A stretch of DNA of 64,000 bases, taken from Glandiceps talaboti. Lineage: Eukaryota > Hemichordata > Enteropneusta > Spengelidae. Position 1 is the first letter of the stretch. Every line of letters starts with the position of its first letter. The stretch covers positions 6,946,422 through 7,010,421 of the forward strand of contig NC_135563.1 of the NCBI RefSeq assembly GCF_964340395.1, given 5' to 3'. The translations under genes were made by a program, and so were the position numbers. This document shows positions 40,903-51,985 of the stretch, piece by piece. Under the pieces are notes generated by a model, which was not told the DNA's origin, did no database searches, and saw only the letters and a program-made list of their open reading frames with translations.

Positions 40903-43566
40903 TCAAACATTTGCCACTCTGTTCACCCTATTATCTGTTTTCAGGGCAACTTTCAATTTCTCCCAAAACAGTCTCCTTCCTACTTCATTTTCAGGCCATT
41001 TCATATATTTCTGAGTGAGTAACATCTTTCGCAAAATTCTAGGCATAATGTTATCAGGAATCTCATGCAACTTAACAAGAAGGAGAAGATTTCTTTTTTG
41101 TTGAAATAAATGATCTTGAGCCATTCTCATCTCAAAATAACACCACTCACTTTGTGCAAAGCCAGGTGACAGTATCAGCATAGTTTTGTGACTAGTCTCT
41201 ATACTTTCAAGAATGTTGTCAAAAATATCAATACCTGGCATAAAATCACGTTCATGTAAACAGAGTTTGAAATTTGGTGGATCAATATTTTCCAAATGAG
41301 GAAGTAATTGCTGCATGACCCAATCTCTGTCATTTTCATTGTAACAAACAAATGCATCGTATCTGATATTCAATGGCAGCTCCTCAGCATTGACTTGGAG
41401 TTGATAACCACCACGTTTTAGTTTGATGAGAAAACAACCATAGCGTACACACCAACGGAAATGAAAACATAATCCTATACAGAATCCGATAGCAAGAAAG
41501 ACAAAAATTGAAGTTAGAGGAACTGAAACCATGAAAGCTAAATTACAATCTAATCCGTATTCCAACGTGAATATTGAAACTCCTTTCATCTCAGTCGGTA
41601 ATGAACAAAGATTTGGTGAGATTGATAGTTGAAGTTTTTTGTCTATTCTCATCCACTCGATTAATTCTGCCATTGCACCACACTTTGAACAATCAAATGG
41701 ACTGTGCTTCAGAATATGAAGGGAAGTGAGATTTGGATAAACATGAAGATGGCGCTTTGTGTCAATTTGTGAGATTTTTGTGTCATAAAGACGCAAACTT
41801 TCAAGGTGTATCAAAGATTCGGGAATGTCTTCCATATTTTGTATTGAGCTCATACTACTTAACAACATTGTCCTGACGTTTGGAAATAATTCCAAAAATT
41901 GTGAGGGTGTTAAACTTAAAGAAAACCAAACATTAGTTAATGATAACACAGTTACAGATGAAAATGGATTTTCAAGAAGATCTTTAACAAACCAAATTGG
42001 ACTTTGCTCAATCTCTAGGACCTCTAGTTGTGAAAGATTTTTCATGGATGAATCAAATAGGGTGGTTGTGAAACGAAGGCCATCTTTTAAACCAACTATA
42101 GACAAATGATGCAGACTTGGAACATCGGCTAAATGCAAACGTCTAATGTTATTACAAGATATAGATAATGTCCTCAAATTGGGTAAATTTTGGAAAGGAT
42201 GATGAAATTTGTTAGCTTTTATTGCATTACTGTCTAAGCGAAGTGACTTTAATGCTATGAGAGGAGCAAAGACTGCATGTGGAAGTTTTGTTATTAAATT
42301 ATAGGATAAATCTAAAACTTCAAGTTTTGTTAAGGAAATAAAATGTATAGTATCAAGTGATGTTATCTTGTTTTGTGAAAAATACAACTCTTTCAAAAAT
42401 TTAAGATGAGCAAAATTTTTATAAGGCAGCTGTTTAAAATCATTAAGACTTAAATCCAATATTTTCAAAGATGGCAGCCACTCAAAAAGATTGTCTGTAA
42501 ATATTATAAGACCATTTCCACTCAAATCTAGCTTTTCTACTTGTGCATTTTGCAGACCTGTCATGTTGACCATGGATAGATTGTGCATGTACTGAAGGCC
42601 GAGGTCTTTGACAGCAAAATATTGAAGATCTTCAAATACTTCCTGTAAGCACTGCAGGTCTTTATAGATAAATTCCAGGCGTAGCTTTGAAATGTTTTTC
42701 ATCATTGCACTCAGATTTGGACATGAACTGTTTCCTGATAAATCCAACTCTTCTAATCCAGAATCTGGCAATTTGATGTTTTCTATCATAGGGTCTTGAA
42801 TATTGTATCGTAAGAGTGCAACTTTTTTGAGTGTTGTCAAGTTTTTCAGGTTTACTTCACTACATGTTGAATTGAGTTTGGGTCCATCAAAGATGATAGT
42901 CTCAATATTTGTAAGTTGTTGAATTTGTTTGTTTGGAAAACAAAACGGTTCATTTGAGGTCAAATCTAGAATTTTCAGTTGTTTCAGGTCTTGGAATATA
43001 TTGTCTGGTAAGTGAGTGATTTGATTAAATCGTAGTAGTAATGTCTGTAGATTGGTTAGTCCTTGAAATGCTGATGATGATGATAAAGAAATAATTTCAT
43101 TCCAACTGATGTCCAGTGTCTGTAAATTTCGGAGAGCAGAAAACATTTGACCTGAAATTGTTGTGAGTTTGTTGCTAGAAATATCCAATATTTCAAGTCG
43201 AGGCACATACTTGAAAATGTGTCTATCAACTGTTACAACTCTGTTGTGGCAGATATTCAATTTCTTGAGTTCATGAAGTCCTTTCAGACAGGTAGTACTC
43301 AGTTCTGTGATGATATTGTCTTCAACACTCAGTACCTGTAATTTCCCAAGGCCAACAAAGCCACTTGATGGTAACAATGAGATAGAGTTCTGATACAAGG
43401 ATAAATGTGTTGCAAATGTTGGCAAAGTGTCTGGAATTGATGCCAGTCCTCTAGACTTGCAGTCCACGTGTGTGTAGTTATAAACTTTACATACCGATAG
43501 TCTGGTGTCAGTCACTGGAAGTTGACAAATCAGGAGTAAAATAATCTTCCAAAATCTAACTGCCAT
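40903..43566 (-). CDS. Toll-like receptor, single exon
   Basis: 887 residues, intronless. A signal peptide covers about residues 1-21. An LRR N-terminal cap (CKVYNYTHVDCKSRGLASIP) is followed by some 20 leucine-rich repeats (for example LEILDISSNKLTTISGQMF). A single C-terminal cysteine cap begins at CSKCGAMAELIEWM and adjoins one transmembrane segment (about 677-700). The cytoplasmic TIR domain starts near residue 735 with RYDAFVCYNENDRDWV (box 1), has RDFMPGIDIFDNILESIE (box 2, with the conserved RD-PG) and ends with an FW motif (box 3). One cysteine cap next to the membrane is the vertebrate-type (single cysteine cluster) plan. It would sense a microbial ligand and signal through TIR adaptors; the ligand is unknown. 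The start ATG follows CGACA. It is in tandem with THOC3 on the same strand, 0.8 kb downstream of the THOC3 start in window order. Confidence 0.96.
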   Translation of the reverse strand: MAVRFWKIILLLICQLPVTDTRLSVCKVYNYTHVDCKSRGLASIPDTLPTFATHLSLYQNSISLLPSSGFVGLGKLQVLSVEDNIITELSTTCLKGLHELKKLNICHNRVVTVDRHIFKYVPRLEILDISSNKLTTISGQMFSALRNLQTLDISWNEIISLSSSSAFQGLTNLQTLLLRFNQITHLPDNIFQDLKQLKILDLTSNEPFCFPNKQIQQLTNIETIIFDGPKLNSTCSEVNLKNLTTLKKVALLRYNIQDPMIENIKLPDSGLEELDLSGNSSCPNLSAMMKNISKLRLEFIYKDLQCLQEVFEDLQYFAVKDLGLQYMHNLSMVNMTGLQNAQVEKLDLSGNGLIIFTDNLFEWLPSLKILDLSLNDFKQLPYKNFAHLKFLKELYFSQNKITSLDTIHFISLTKLEVLDLSYNLITKLPHAVFAPLIALKSLRLDSNAIKANKFHHPFQNLPNLRTLSISCNNIRRLHLADVPSLHHLSIVGLKDGLRFTTTLFDSSMKNLSQLEVLEIEQSPIWFVKDLLENPFSSVTVLSLTNVWFSLSLTPSQFLELFPNVRTMLLSSMSSIQNMEDIPESLIHLESLRLYDTKISQIDTKRHLHVYPNLTSLHILKHSPFDCSKCGAMAELIEWMRIDKKLQLSISPNLCSLPTEMKGVSIFTLEYGLDCNLAFMVSVPLTSIFVFLAIGFCIGLCFHFRWCVRYGCFLIKLKRGGYQLQVNAEELPLNIRYDAFVCYNENDRDWVMQQLLPHLENIDPPNFKLCLHERDFMPGIDIFDNILESIETSHKTMLILSPGFAQSEWCYFEMRMAQDHLFQQKRNLLLLVKLHEIPDNIMPRILRKMLLTQKYMKWPENEVGRRLFWEKLKVALKTDNRVNRVANV

Positions 43567-44107
43567 TGTCGCCAGGAAACGTGATTCACCAGCTTAGCTT
43601 TACAGCAAAAAAAGTTGATCAAAGAAGTTGTAGTAATGCCCCCAGTCAAGTGTTGTCAGTCACACACAGGATAGCTATGCAGTAAGACTTTCTCCTGTAA
43701 GCTGGTCAAAAACACAGATTGAGGAAGTGAGGTCTTGATTTAGGAAATGCTCCTGAGTCTTGAGTAACCGAGAGGTACGTACAATGTCTTGTTTCAGAAG
43801 TGTTCCTGAATATACTGTAAATAGGCAGAAGTGATAGAATTAATCCTTCCTTGTCTGTGATTGGAAGTTCCTGAATATATCACTTCATATGTGAATATAA
43901 GGATCGAAACTATTGAGAGGTGTGTCAATGGTTTTTAACAAACTTATGTTGTTGATATTTAATGAAGGATACTAATTTACATTCACTGATTTCATTGTTC
44001 AACGTCAGTCATGTGTACAACTTCCTCATAGTAGTTTGATCTTTGATAGTTTCATATCTATTGTACATGAATGATGCAACTCTATGAAATGACAAGTTAT
44101 TGAGAAT

Positions 44108-44160
44108 GACATAGTCCCCGCTATGATTGGGTTTTAAGGATTCGAACTGGCAGTTTATGT
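44108..44160 (-). mobile_element. SINE B-box relic
   Basis: The minus strand reads AAACTGCCAGTTCGAATCC and AATCATAGCGGGGAC, matching the tRNA-derived SINE heads seen elsewhere in the window. Confidence 0.45.
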
Positions 44161-44279
44161 CGTCATCTTCCAACCTGGTTAATGTTGTTTGGCTTCATAT
44201 GGTTGTTTTTAGGGTGAGGATTGGTATGGAAATAAACCATTCAACAATAAAGGATGGGTCGGGTGCAGGCCTCGGACCT

Positions 44280-44560
44280 GTTCAAGCATGAGTTATGGCT
44301 TTGGACATGGAAAATTCGCAAACAAAATGGCTGCCAGGCAGCCATATTGGATCGTATCATGACAACAATGAATATGCACATGTATGTCATAGAACATTGT
44401 CCTAATACCAACTTTGAATGAAATCTGTTCAAGCATGTCTGAGTTATGGCTTTGGACAGGGAAGATTCGCAAACAAAATGGCTGTTAGGCGGCCATATTG
44501 GATCGTATAATGAAACAAATTGACGTGCATATGTATGCCATAGTATGTTGCCCCGTACCA
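44280..44560. repeat. Tandem duplication, period 147 bp
   Basis: Units start with GTTCAAGCATG at 44280 and 44427. Each has AGTTATGGCTTTGGACA, TTCGCAAACAAAATGGCTG and GCCATATTGGATCGTAT. The inner part ATGGCTGCCAGGCAGCCAT in unit 1 is palindromic. It is probably part of a dispersed element. Confidence 0.8.
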
Positions 44561-44614
44561 AGTTTGAAAATAATCAGTCCAGGCCTAGGCCTCTCCAAGA
44601 AAGGCTCCGGGTAT

Positions 44615-45000
44615 AGTGCTCAATCTGGGGTTGAATTGTTTTTATTTTTCGCAAAGTAAATGATTGTCAAATTACCAAAACATGGCCTGGGATATTAATG
44701 CTCCATAGATGTCGTAAGAACTACTTTTGCACACATGAATTACATGGGGTATCCTTTAAATATCATGTTTTGTGTACTTGAATAATTGTTATTCATATGG
44801 CACCTTGAGCAGTTAGTAAGTGACGTTTTCATTATTAATGAAGTGACCTGTTACATTTAAAGCAATATTTTCTCTCAAAATCTTGTCAAATAGCATGGTG
44901 GAGGTAGCGTAAGGTAAAGGTAGCGAATTATTTTTTCCAGCAAAAGTACTGAAATGTTGTAGCGGTAGGTAATGGCGGGTAATCATTTGTGATTTCTCCT
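44615..45000 (+). mobile_element. Minisatellite-bearing element, short copy
   Basis: Begins AGTGCTCAATCTGGGGTTGA and contains GGCCTGGGATATTAATGCTC, GCACCTTGAGCAGTTAGTAA and CATGGTGGAGGTAGCGTAAG. It ends in about one unit of GTAGCGAATTATTTTTTCCA then GCAAAAGTACTGAAATG. The reverse complement of all this is at 59170-59552, where the unit is repeated many times. The superfamily is unknown. Confidence 0.8.
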
Positions 45001-45019
45001 GTATTGCTAATGCTTGAAA

Positions 45020-45540
45020 TACTCCGGGAGCTATTATTTCGTTCGATCAACAAAAGCATTTGATCGGGTAGATTGGGGTTTTCTTCACCGAGTTTTGGAG
45101 AGAATGAATTTCTGACCAGTTTTTCGACAATGGATAAAGATTTTGTACACGGATATTAAACATTCTGTCATTTGTAATGGACACCTGTCAGAACCTTTTG
45201 ACCTCCACGGGGGTTAGACAAGGCTGTCCCTTATCACCTTTACTTTATGTTCTATTTATCAAGACTTTTGCGGCCTCTGTGAGGGCAGATGATTCTATCA
45301 AAGGCGTAAATATACCAGGGCATGTCCCGACTGAGTATAAACTGCTTCAGTAGCTGATGACAGCACGGCTATTGTTACGGAAAGCAAGTCTATTTGTAAC
45401 TTTTTTTAAAGATTTGCTCGTGTTTTGATGCAGCTTCGGGTATGAAATTAAATTTGGATAAATTCAAAGGTTTATGGGTCGGTGGATGGGAAAAATCGTA
45501 TAGACAATCCAGTGAATATTCAGTGGAATAATGTCACCTG
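45020..45540 (+). pseudogene. Decayed LINE reverse transcriptase (L1/Tx1-like)
   Basis: Three-frame reading gives AIISFDQQKAFDRVDWGFLH (with one shift), then SVICNGHLSEPFDLHGG and GVRQGCPLSPLLYVLFIKTF, then a DDSTAIVTESKS block after a stop, then ASGMKLNLDKFKGLWVGG. These are the conserved reverse-transcriptase blocks of L1/Tx1-like LINEs. At least three frameshifts and stops show it is long dead. It directly adjoins the short minisatellite-bearing element. Confidence 0.85.
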
Positions 45541-45969
45541 ACTCCGTCATCGCACACATAAAATAATGCATACTCTAGAGACCTGTAAGGAGTACAGTGC
45601 CCAGAAGTGACAGTCGATCCGTACATGTGTACAGTACAGTGTTCGTGACATCTGGTTTCTTGTTGAATTTCCTCAGTTCTGAATAAATTTACCAAGTATA
45701 CGCCCCATATACCTATACATATACAGGCCATGTTTCCAAGCGTTTGCCAAATACAGGAGTGTTTCAATGTGCGTTATGGAGTAGAACAAGAAACTAAAAA
45801 CTGTACTTGATATACAAAACAAAACATACTAAAAATCATCAAAAGTTACAGCTACTGTCCCTTTAATCTGTCCACATGATTTCCATCCATTCATCTATCA
45901 GTGAATTTGTCATTTAGAGATTGAGGGGAGGGGTCACATTTTACAGCTCAGAGATGCTGTAAATCATCG

Positions 45970-45988
45970 CCCCCCCCCCCCCCCCCTC
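45970..45988. repeat. Poly-C tract
   Basis: A run of C residues in intergenic DNA. Similar tracts occur near 32962, 33070 and 50927. Confidence 0.9.
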
Positions 45989-46195
45989 AGTAATTTCTGA
46001 AGGCTCCCTCCCTTAAAGGCTTGTGGTTTAGTGATAATATCAATTTATTCATAGATTGGTCAGGTACTCCCGTTTACTGTACATGTGCAGTCAAGATAGT
46101 TTGCCCTCTTAATATCCACTTCTCTTGATTACATTCTGAAAACTGATAACGATATTAAAAAATTTCGCCTAATAGCTGGATCAATGACAGCGTGC

Positions 46196-46335
46196 ATTCC
46201 ATTCAACCATAGTACTTGATGTTTATTGAAAGTTTGGTTGAAATTGGCTTGTGCGTATTTGAGATGGAGGTGGACAGAGACGGACAGGACCATATGGAGT
46301 AGGGCCCCTTCCCTCTTGGCTTTGGCCTTTGCCAT
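46196..46335 (+). mobile_element. Dispersed repeat tail
   Basis: Shares GTTTGGTTGAAATTGGCTTG and the GGACAGA-type end with 40600-40770. It is likely a relic of a non-LTR element. Confidence 0.4.
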
Positions 46336-46621
46336 TGGGGGCTTCTTTTAAATGTTATTCAGCGCCTACAGTACACAAAATGTATGCCAGGTCCAATTAA
46401 ATTTGATTTATGCATATCAGGAATAGGACTGATAACAGATATTAGTCATTCCCATAGCCCTCTCCTGGCTCTGCCAAGTGGGAACAAATAAGGATGGAAA
46501 CTGTCATAACAATGAGTATAATAATGCTTTATTGAAATTTACATAAAATGTATTACCTCTCAAAAATAAAATAAAGTTGAAACATTTTCATATTAATAAT
46601 TAACATATACATGTATACTAG

Positions 46622-46624
46622 TGA

Positions 46625-46657
<33 letters not shown>

Positions 46658-46673
46658 CACACACACACACATA
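46622..46673. repeat. (GT)n(AT)n(AC)n palindromic microsatellite
   Basis: GTGTGT, then ATATAT, then ACACAC, so the whole tract is self-complementary. Confidence 0.95.
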
Positions 46674-46689
46674 CATCTGCACACTGCTA

Positions 46690-47110
46690 TCATGAATGTA
46701 CATGTACATACCAAATTACATGGAACTTGAAGCTTGAATTCTTCATGTATAGCCTATTTACTGAACATCATTAATTATACAAATTACTCATTAAAACTAA
46801 AAGCTATATGATGTTATCAAACTTTATATGACACATGTACTTTGTTATTATCAATGCATGTCCCAAATTATATTGAATTTGAAGCTTGCACTCTTAAGAT
46901 ACATGCATAGCCTAATCACCAAAACACATTTAATTATGTAAATAGATTATTAATATTCATGGCATGTTTACCAAATGGGTTCTAGCCATTATCCTAAAGA
47001 ATATGCACACCAAATTTCATTTGAATTGGGCCAATCTTTTTGAGGAATGGTGACACAGCCAGACAGACACACTCACACACAGACAGACAGACACAGACTT
47101 TTAATCCCCA
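46690..47110 (+). mobile_element. Tandem repeat ending in a LINE/SINE-like tail
   Basis: Two units share CCAAATTA(C/T)ATTGAATTTGAAGCTTG-like text and ATGNATAGCCTA (near 46709 and 46862). The end is CCAAATTTCATTTGAATTGG, then CAATCTTTTTGAGGAATGG, then ACAGCCAGACAGACAC. This tail form is widespread in invertebrate repeats; the family is unidentified. Confidence 0.5.
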
Positions 47111-47552
47111 ATATAGAATCTTCCTTACGGAAGGTAAAAATCAATAGTGAAAATAATTACAAAATGGCAATATATACAAACTGTTACATATAGTTGGGTA
47201 TCCTCTAACAACATTCAGAAAAAGCATAACAAAAAAATGGGTTGCCATGGAAACAAGACTAAAATATTTACAACAGAAAATAAGTGGGAAAATCACAAAC
47301 AGTTGTTTTATTTCACAAACAGTTGTTATTTGTACAAAAAATCATGAGGTACGACCTACTCAAATGTTGCTCAGTTACCATGGTAGCCAGTATAGTGTAG
47401 TAATACACTGCTAAAACCATTTTGGTTTGTTTGACACAAAATTAACATTTATTCAAAGGTAATATATAGTGCTCATTCAAAGTACATCATCAGGAACAAT
47501 TATGAACAATGTAATGGAGAAAAATATAAAAAATGCCATATTTCCCTTATTA

Positions 47553-50500
47553 AAATAAAGTGTAACTGTTATCCAATCAAAATGAAGCATAACTGTTCCC
47601 CAATCAAACTAAAGTGTAACTGTTCCCCAATCAAACTATTAAAGTGTAACTTTTCCCCAAGCAAAGGAAAGTGTAACTGTTCCCCAATCAAATTAAAGTG
47701 CAACTGTTCCCCAATCAAAGCCAAGTATGACTGTTCCCCAATCAAAGCCAAGTGTGACTGTTCCCCAATCAAAGAAAAGTGTAACTGTTCCCCAATCAAA
47801 GTAAAGTGTAACTGTTCCCCAATCAAAGTAAAGCGTAACTGTTCCCCAAGCAAAGTAAAGCGTAACTGTTCCCCGATCAAAGTAAAGCGTAACTGTTCCC
47901 CAATCAAAGTAAAGTGTAACTGTTCCCCAAGCAAAGTAAAGTGTAACTGTTCCCCAATCAAACTAAACTGTAACTGTTCCCCAATCAAACTAAAGTGTAA
48001 CTGTTCCCCAAGCAAAGTAAAGTGTGACTGCTCCCCAATCAAACTAAACTGTAGCTATTACCCAATCAAACTGAAGGTTAACTATTCCTCAAAGTAAAGT
48101 GCAACTGTTCCCCTATCAAAGTAAAGTGTAACTGTTCCCCATTCAAACTAAAGTGTAACTGTTCCCCAATCAAACTAAAGTGTAACTGTTCCCCGAGCAA
48201 AGTAAAGCGTAACTGTTCCCCAATCAAACTAAATGTGTAACTGTTCCCCAATCAAACTAAAGCGTAACTGTTCCCCAATCAAACTAAAAGTGTAACTGTT
48301 CCCCAATCAAACTAGAGTGTAACTGTTCCCCAATCAAAGTAAAGTGTAACTGTTACCCAATCAAAGTAAAGTGTAACTGTTCCCCAATCAAACTAAAGTG
48401 TAACTGTTCCTCAATCAAACTAAATTGTACCTGTTCCCCAAGCAAAGTAAAGTGTAACTGTTCCCCAATCAAACTAAAGTGTAACTGTTCCCCAATCAAA
48501 CTAAAGTGTAACTGTTACCCAATCAAAATGAAGGATAACTGTTCCCCAATCAAAGTAAAGTGTAACTGTTCCCCAATCAAACTAAACTGTAACTGTTACC
48601 CAATCAAACTAAAGTGTAACTGTTCCCCAATCAAAGTAAAGTGTAACTGTTCCCCAATCAAACTAAAGCGTAACTGTTCCCCAATCAAACTAAAGTGTAA
48701 CTGTTTCCCAATCAAAGTAAAGTGTAACTGTTCCCCAATCAAAGTAAAGTGTAACCGTTCCCCAATCAAAGTAAAGTGTAACTGTTCCCCAATCAAACTA
48801 AATTGTACCTGTTCCCCAAGCAAAGTAAAGTGTAACTGTTCCCCAATCAAACTAAAGTGTAACTGTTCCCCAATCAAACTAAAGTGTAACTGTTACCCAA
48901 TCAAAATGAAGGATAACTGTTCCCCAATCAAAGTAAAGTGTAACTGTTCCCCAATCAAACTAAACTGTAACTGTTACCCAATCAAACTAAAGTGTAACTG
49001 TTCCCCAATCAAAGTAAAGTGTAACTGTTCCCCAATCAAACTAAAGCGTAACTGTTCCCCAATCAAACTAAAGTGTAACTGTTTCCCAATCAAAGTAAAG
49101 TGTAACTGTTCCCCAATCAAAGTAAAGTGTAACCGTTCCCCAATCAAAGTAAAGTGTAACTGTTCCCCAATCAAACTAAAGTGTAACTGCTCCCCAATCA
49201 ATCTAAAGTGTAACTGTTCCTCAATCAAAGTAAAGTGTAACTGTTCCCCAATCAAAGTAAAGTGTAACTGCTCCCCAATCAATCTAAAGTGTAACTGTTC
49301 CTCAATCAAAGTAAAGTGTAACTGTTCCCCAATCAAAGTAAAGTGTAACTGCTCCCCAATCAATCTAAAGTGTAACTGTTCCTCAATCAAAGTAAAGTGT
49401 AACTGTTCCCCAATCAAAGTAAAGTGTAACTGTTCCCCAATCAAAGTAAAGTGTAACTGTTCCCCAATCAAACTAAAGTGTAACTGCTCCCCAATCAATC
49501 TAAAGTGTAACTGTTCCTCAATCAAAGTAAAGTGTAACTGTTCCCCAATCAAAGTAAAGTGTAACTGTTCCCCAATCAAACTAAAGTGTAACTGCTCCCC
49601 AATCAATCTAAAGTGTAACTGTTCCTCAATCAAAGTAAAGTGTAACTGTTCCCAATGAAAGTAGTATAACTGTTCCCCACAAGACTAAACATCAGTCAAA
49701 GTAACAATTCCTAAGACAAAGTGAATTGTAGCTGTTCTCCATTCAAAATAAAGTGCAACTGTTTCCCACTCAAAGTAAAATGTTCCGCAATCAATGTAAA
49801 GTGCAACTTTTCCGAAATCAAAGCAATGTGTGACAGATCTCCAAAGTAAAGTGTAAATGTTTCCCAAAGTGTAACAGTTCCCCAATCAAACTAAAGTGTA
49901 ACTGTTCCCCAATCAAACTAAAGTGTAACTGTTCCCCAATCAAACTAAACTGTAACTGTTACCCAATCAAAATGAAGGATAACTGTTCCCCAATCAAAGT
50001 AAAGTGCAACTGTTCCCCAATCAAAGTAAGGTGCAACTGTTCCCCAATCAAACTAAAGTGTAACTGTTTCCCAATCAAAGTAAAGTGTAACTCTTCCCCA
50101 ATCAATCTAGAAGTGTAACTGTTCCTCAATCAAAGTAAAGTGTAACTGTTTCCCACTCAAAGTAAAATGTTCCCCAATCAATGTAAAGTGGAACTTTTCC
50201 GAAATCAAAGCAATGTGTGACAGATCTCCAAAGTAAAGTGTAAATGTTTCCCAAAGTGTAACTGTTCCCCAATCAAACTAAAGTGTAACTGTTCCCCAAT
50301 CAAACTAAAGTGTAACTGTTCCCCAATCAAACTAAACTGTAACTGTTACCCAATCAAAATGAAGGATAACTGTTCCCCAATCAAAGTAAAGTGCAACTGT
50401 TCCCCAATCAAAGTAAGGTGCAACTGTTCCCCAATCAAACTAAAGTGTAACTGTTCCCCAATCAAAGTAAAGTGTAACTGTTCCCCACAAGACTAAACAT

Positions 50501-50900
50501 CAAAGTAACTGTTCCCAAGACAAAGTAAATTGTAGCTGTTCTCCCGTCAAAAAAAAGTGTAACTGTTCCCCAATCAATGTAAAGTGCAACTTTTCCGAAA
50601 TCAAACCAATGTCTAACAGATCTCCAAAGAAAGTAAAGTGTAAATGTTTCCCAAAGCTTAACTCTTTCACTGTTCTTCAAGTAAGGTAAGGTATAACTTT
50701 TTCTGACTCAAAGTATATAACGTGTAGATGTTAATTGATGTAAAGTGTAACTGTTCCCCAATCAAAGTAAAGTGTAACTGTTCCCAATGAAAGTAGAGTA
50801 ACTGTTCCCCACAAGACTAAACAATCACTCAAAGCAACTGTTCCTAAAACAAAGTAAAGTTTAAAAGTGTAACTGTTCCCAAAACAAAGTAAAATGTACC
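47553..50900. repeat. 27-bp minisatellite array
   Basis: About 3.3 kb built from a 27-bp unit, AAGTGTAACTGTTCCCCAAT then CAAACTA or CAAAGTA. Because 27 is divisible by three, the array stays open for long stretches in one frame on both strands: + strand KCNCSPIKL/KCNCSPIKV units (up to 376 codons at 48528-49658) and - strand IGEQLHFTL/IGEQLHFSL units (219 codons at 48974-49633). Indels reset the frame near 48080-48240 and 48290. Higher-order repeats are visible (378 bp and 81 bp). There is no signal for a real gene: no matching start, splice site or domain. Homogeneity falls beyond 49650. Confidence 0.97.
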
Positions 50901-51650
50901 TGTTCTCCAATGAAAATAAAGTTCAACCCCCCCCCCCCCATCAAAGTGTAACTGTTCCCAATGAAAGTAGTGTGACTGTTCCCCAATCAAAGTAAAGTAT
51001 AACTGTTCCCCAATCAATGTAAAGTGTAACTGTTCCCAAAACAAAGTAAAGTTTAAAAGTGTAACTGTTCGCCAATCAAAGTGAAATGTGTCTGTTCCCA
51101 GTGAAAGTAGTGTAACTGTTCCCTATAAGACTAAAGTATCACTAAGTATAGCTGTTCCACCTGTAAAAATAAAGTATAACTACACCTGCCATAACAGTTG
51201 TTCTCTATAAAAGAAAGTGACGTTGTCCCCCTCATAAACCTAAGTATAACTGCCCCCATAACAGTAGTAAATCTGTTCCCTTATAGAATTAAAGTATAGC
51301 TGTTCTCCCAATAAAATTAAAGCATAGCTGTTTCCCCAATAACAATATCTGTTCAATCAAAGTAAAGTATAACTTACCCCCTGTAAATATAGTATAGCTG
51401 TTCAATCATAATAGTAAACTATTGCTATTCCCTTATTACAGTAAAGTACAGCTGTTTCCCCATAAAGTAGTGATAACCGTCTAAAAGTAAAGTAATCCCC
51501 CAAAAGTAAAGTATAACTGATCCCCCCCCCCTCATAAAATTAGTATAGTTGTTCCTCCATGAAAGTAAAGTGTAGTTGTCTCTCATAAAAGTATAGTTCT
51601 GAAAGTAGTACAGGTGTTTCCTCAGAAAAGTCAAGTATAGCTGTTCCCTC
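50900..51650. repeat. Decayed edge of the 27-bp minisatellite
   Basis: Fragments of AAAGTATAACTGTTCCC recur at irregular spacing with many indels and short poly-C runs. The repeat becomes unrecognisable by about 51650, where a family D element begins. Confidence 0.75.
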
Positions 51651-51985
51651 TAAGGCCGAATAAAAAATTTGTTTGGTTCCGGTTACCCAACCCCCCCTAG
51701 TTTTTTATGCTGACCCTAAAACAATTTTTTCGGTATTCGAGAAAATAAAATCATGAAATCTCGCAACAAATAGTGGATGAGGAAACGGACATCAACTTAA
51801 AAAGACAGGATAAAACTGTTCTTCCAATCTGTAATGGCTGTACATCTAATGAAAAGTAACCAACAACAGAGACCATATGGAAAACAACGGAAAACATAAC
51901 TACCTGAACTAGACCCACTCACATATGGAAAAAAATAATTTAAAAAAATAAAATAAAAAGTCTACCTACCCAACTATTCTAAAAT
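51651..51985 (+). mobile_element. MITE-like element, family D copy 2
   Basis: Starts CTAAGGCCGAATAAAAAATT and continues TTTGGTTCCGGTTACCCAAC, then CAACGGAAAACATAACTACC. These match the reverse complement of the 8164-8466 copy. The right end is blurred in an A-rich stretch. Confidence 0.6.

Larger units (their letters stand above)
43567..47552. other. Repeat-rich intergenic region upstream of the TLR gene
   Basis: No protein gene is seen apart from a decayed LINE fragment. The first few hundred bases upstream of 43566 should hold the TLR promoter, but no convincing TATA or other motif was recognised. Repeats are listed separately. Confidence 0.55.

Noticed and set aside
47569-49658. A cysteine-rich secreted repeat protein (KCNCSP)n
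   Set aside because: The same DNA is open on the opposite strand, there is no signal peptide or upstream start, and frames are cut by indels. I treat it as a minisatellite and keep the coding idea only as a finding.
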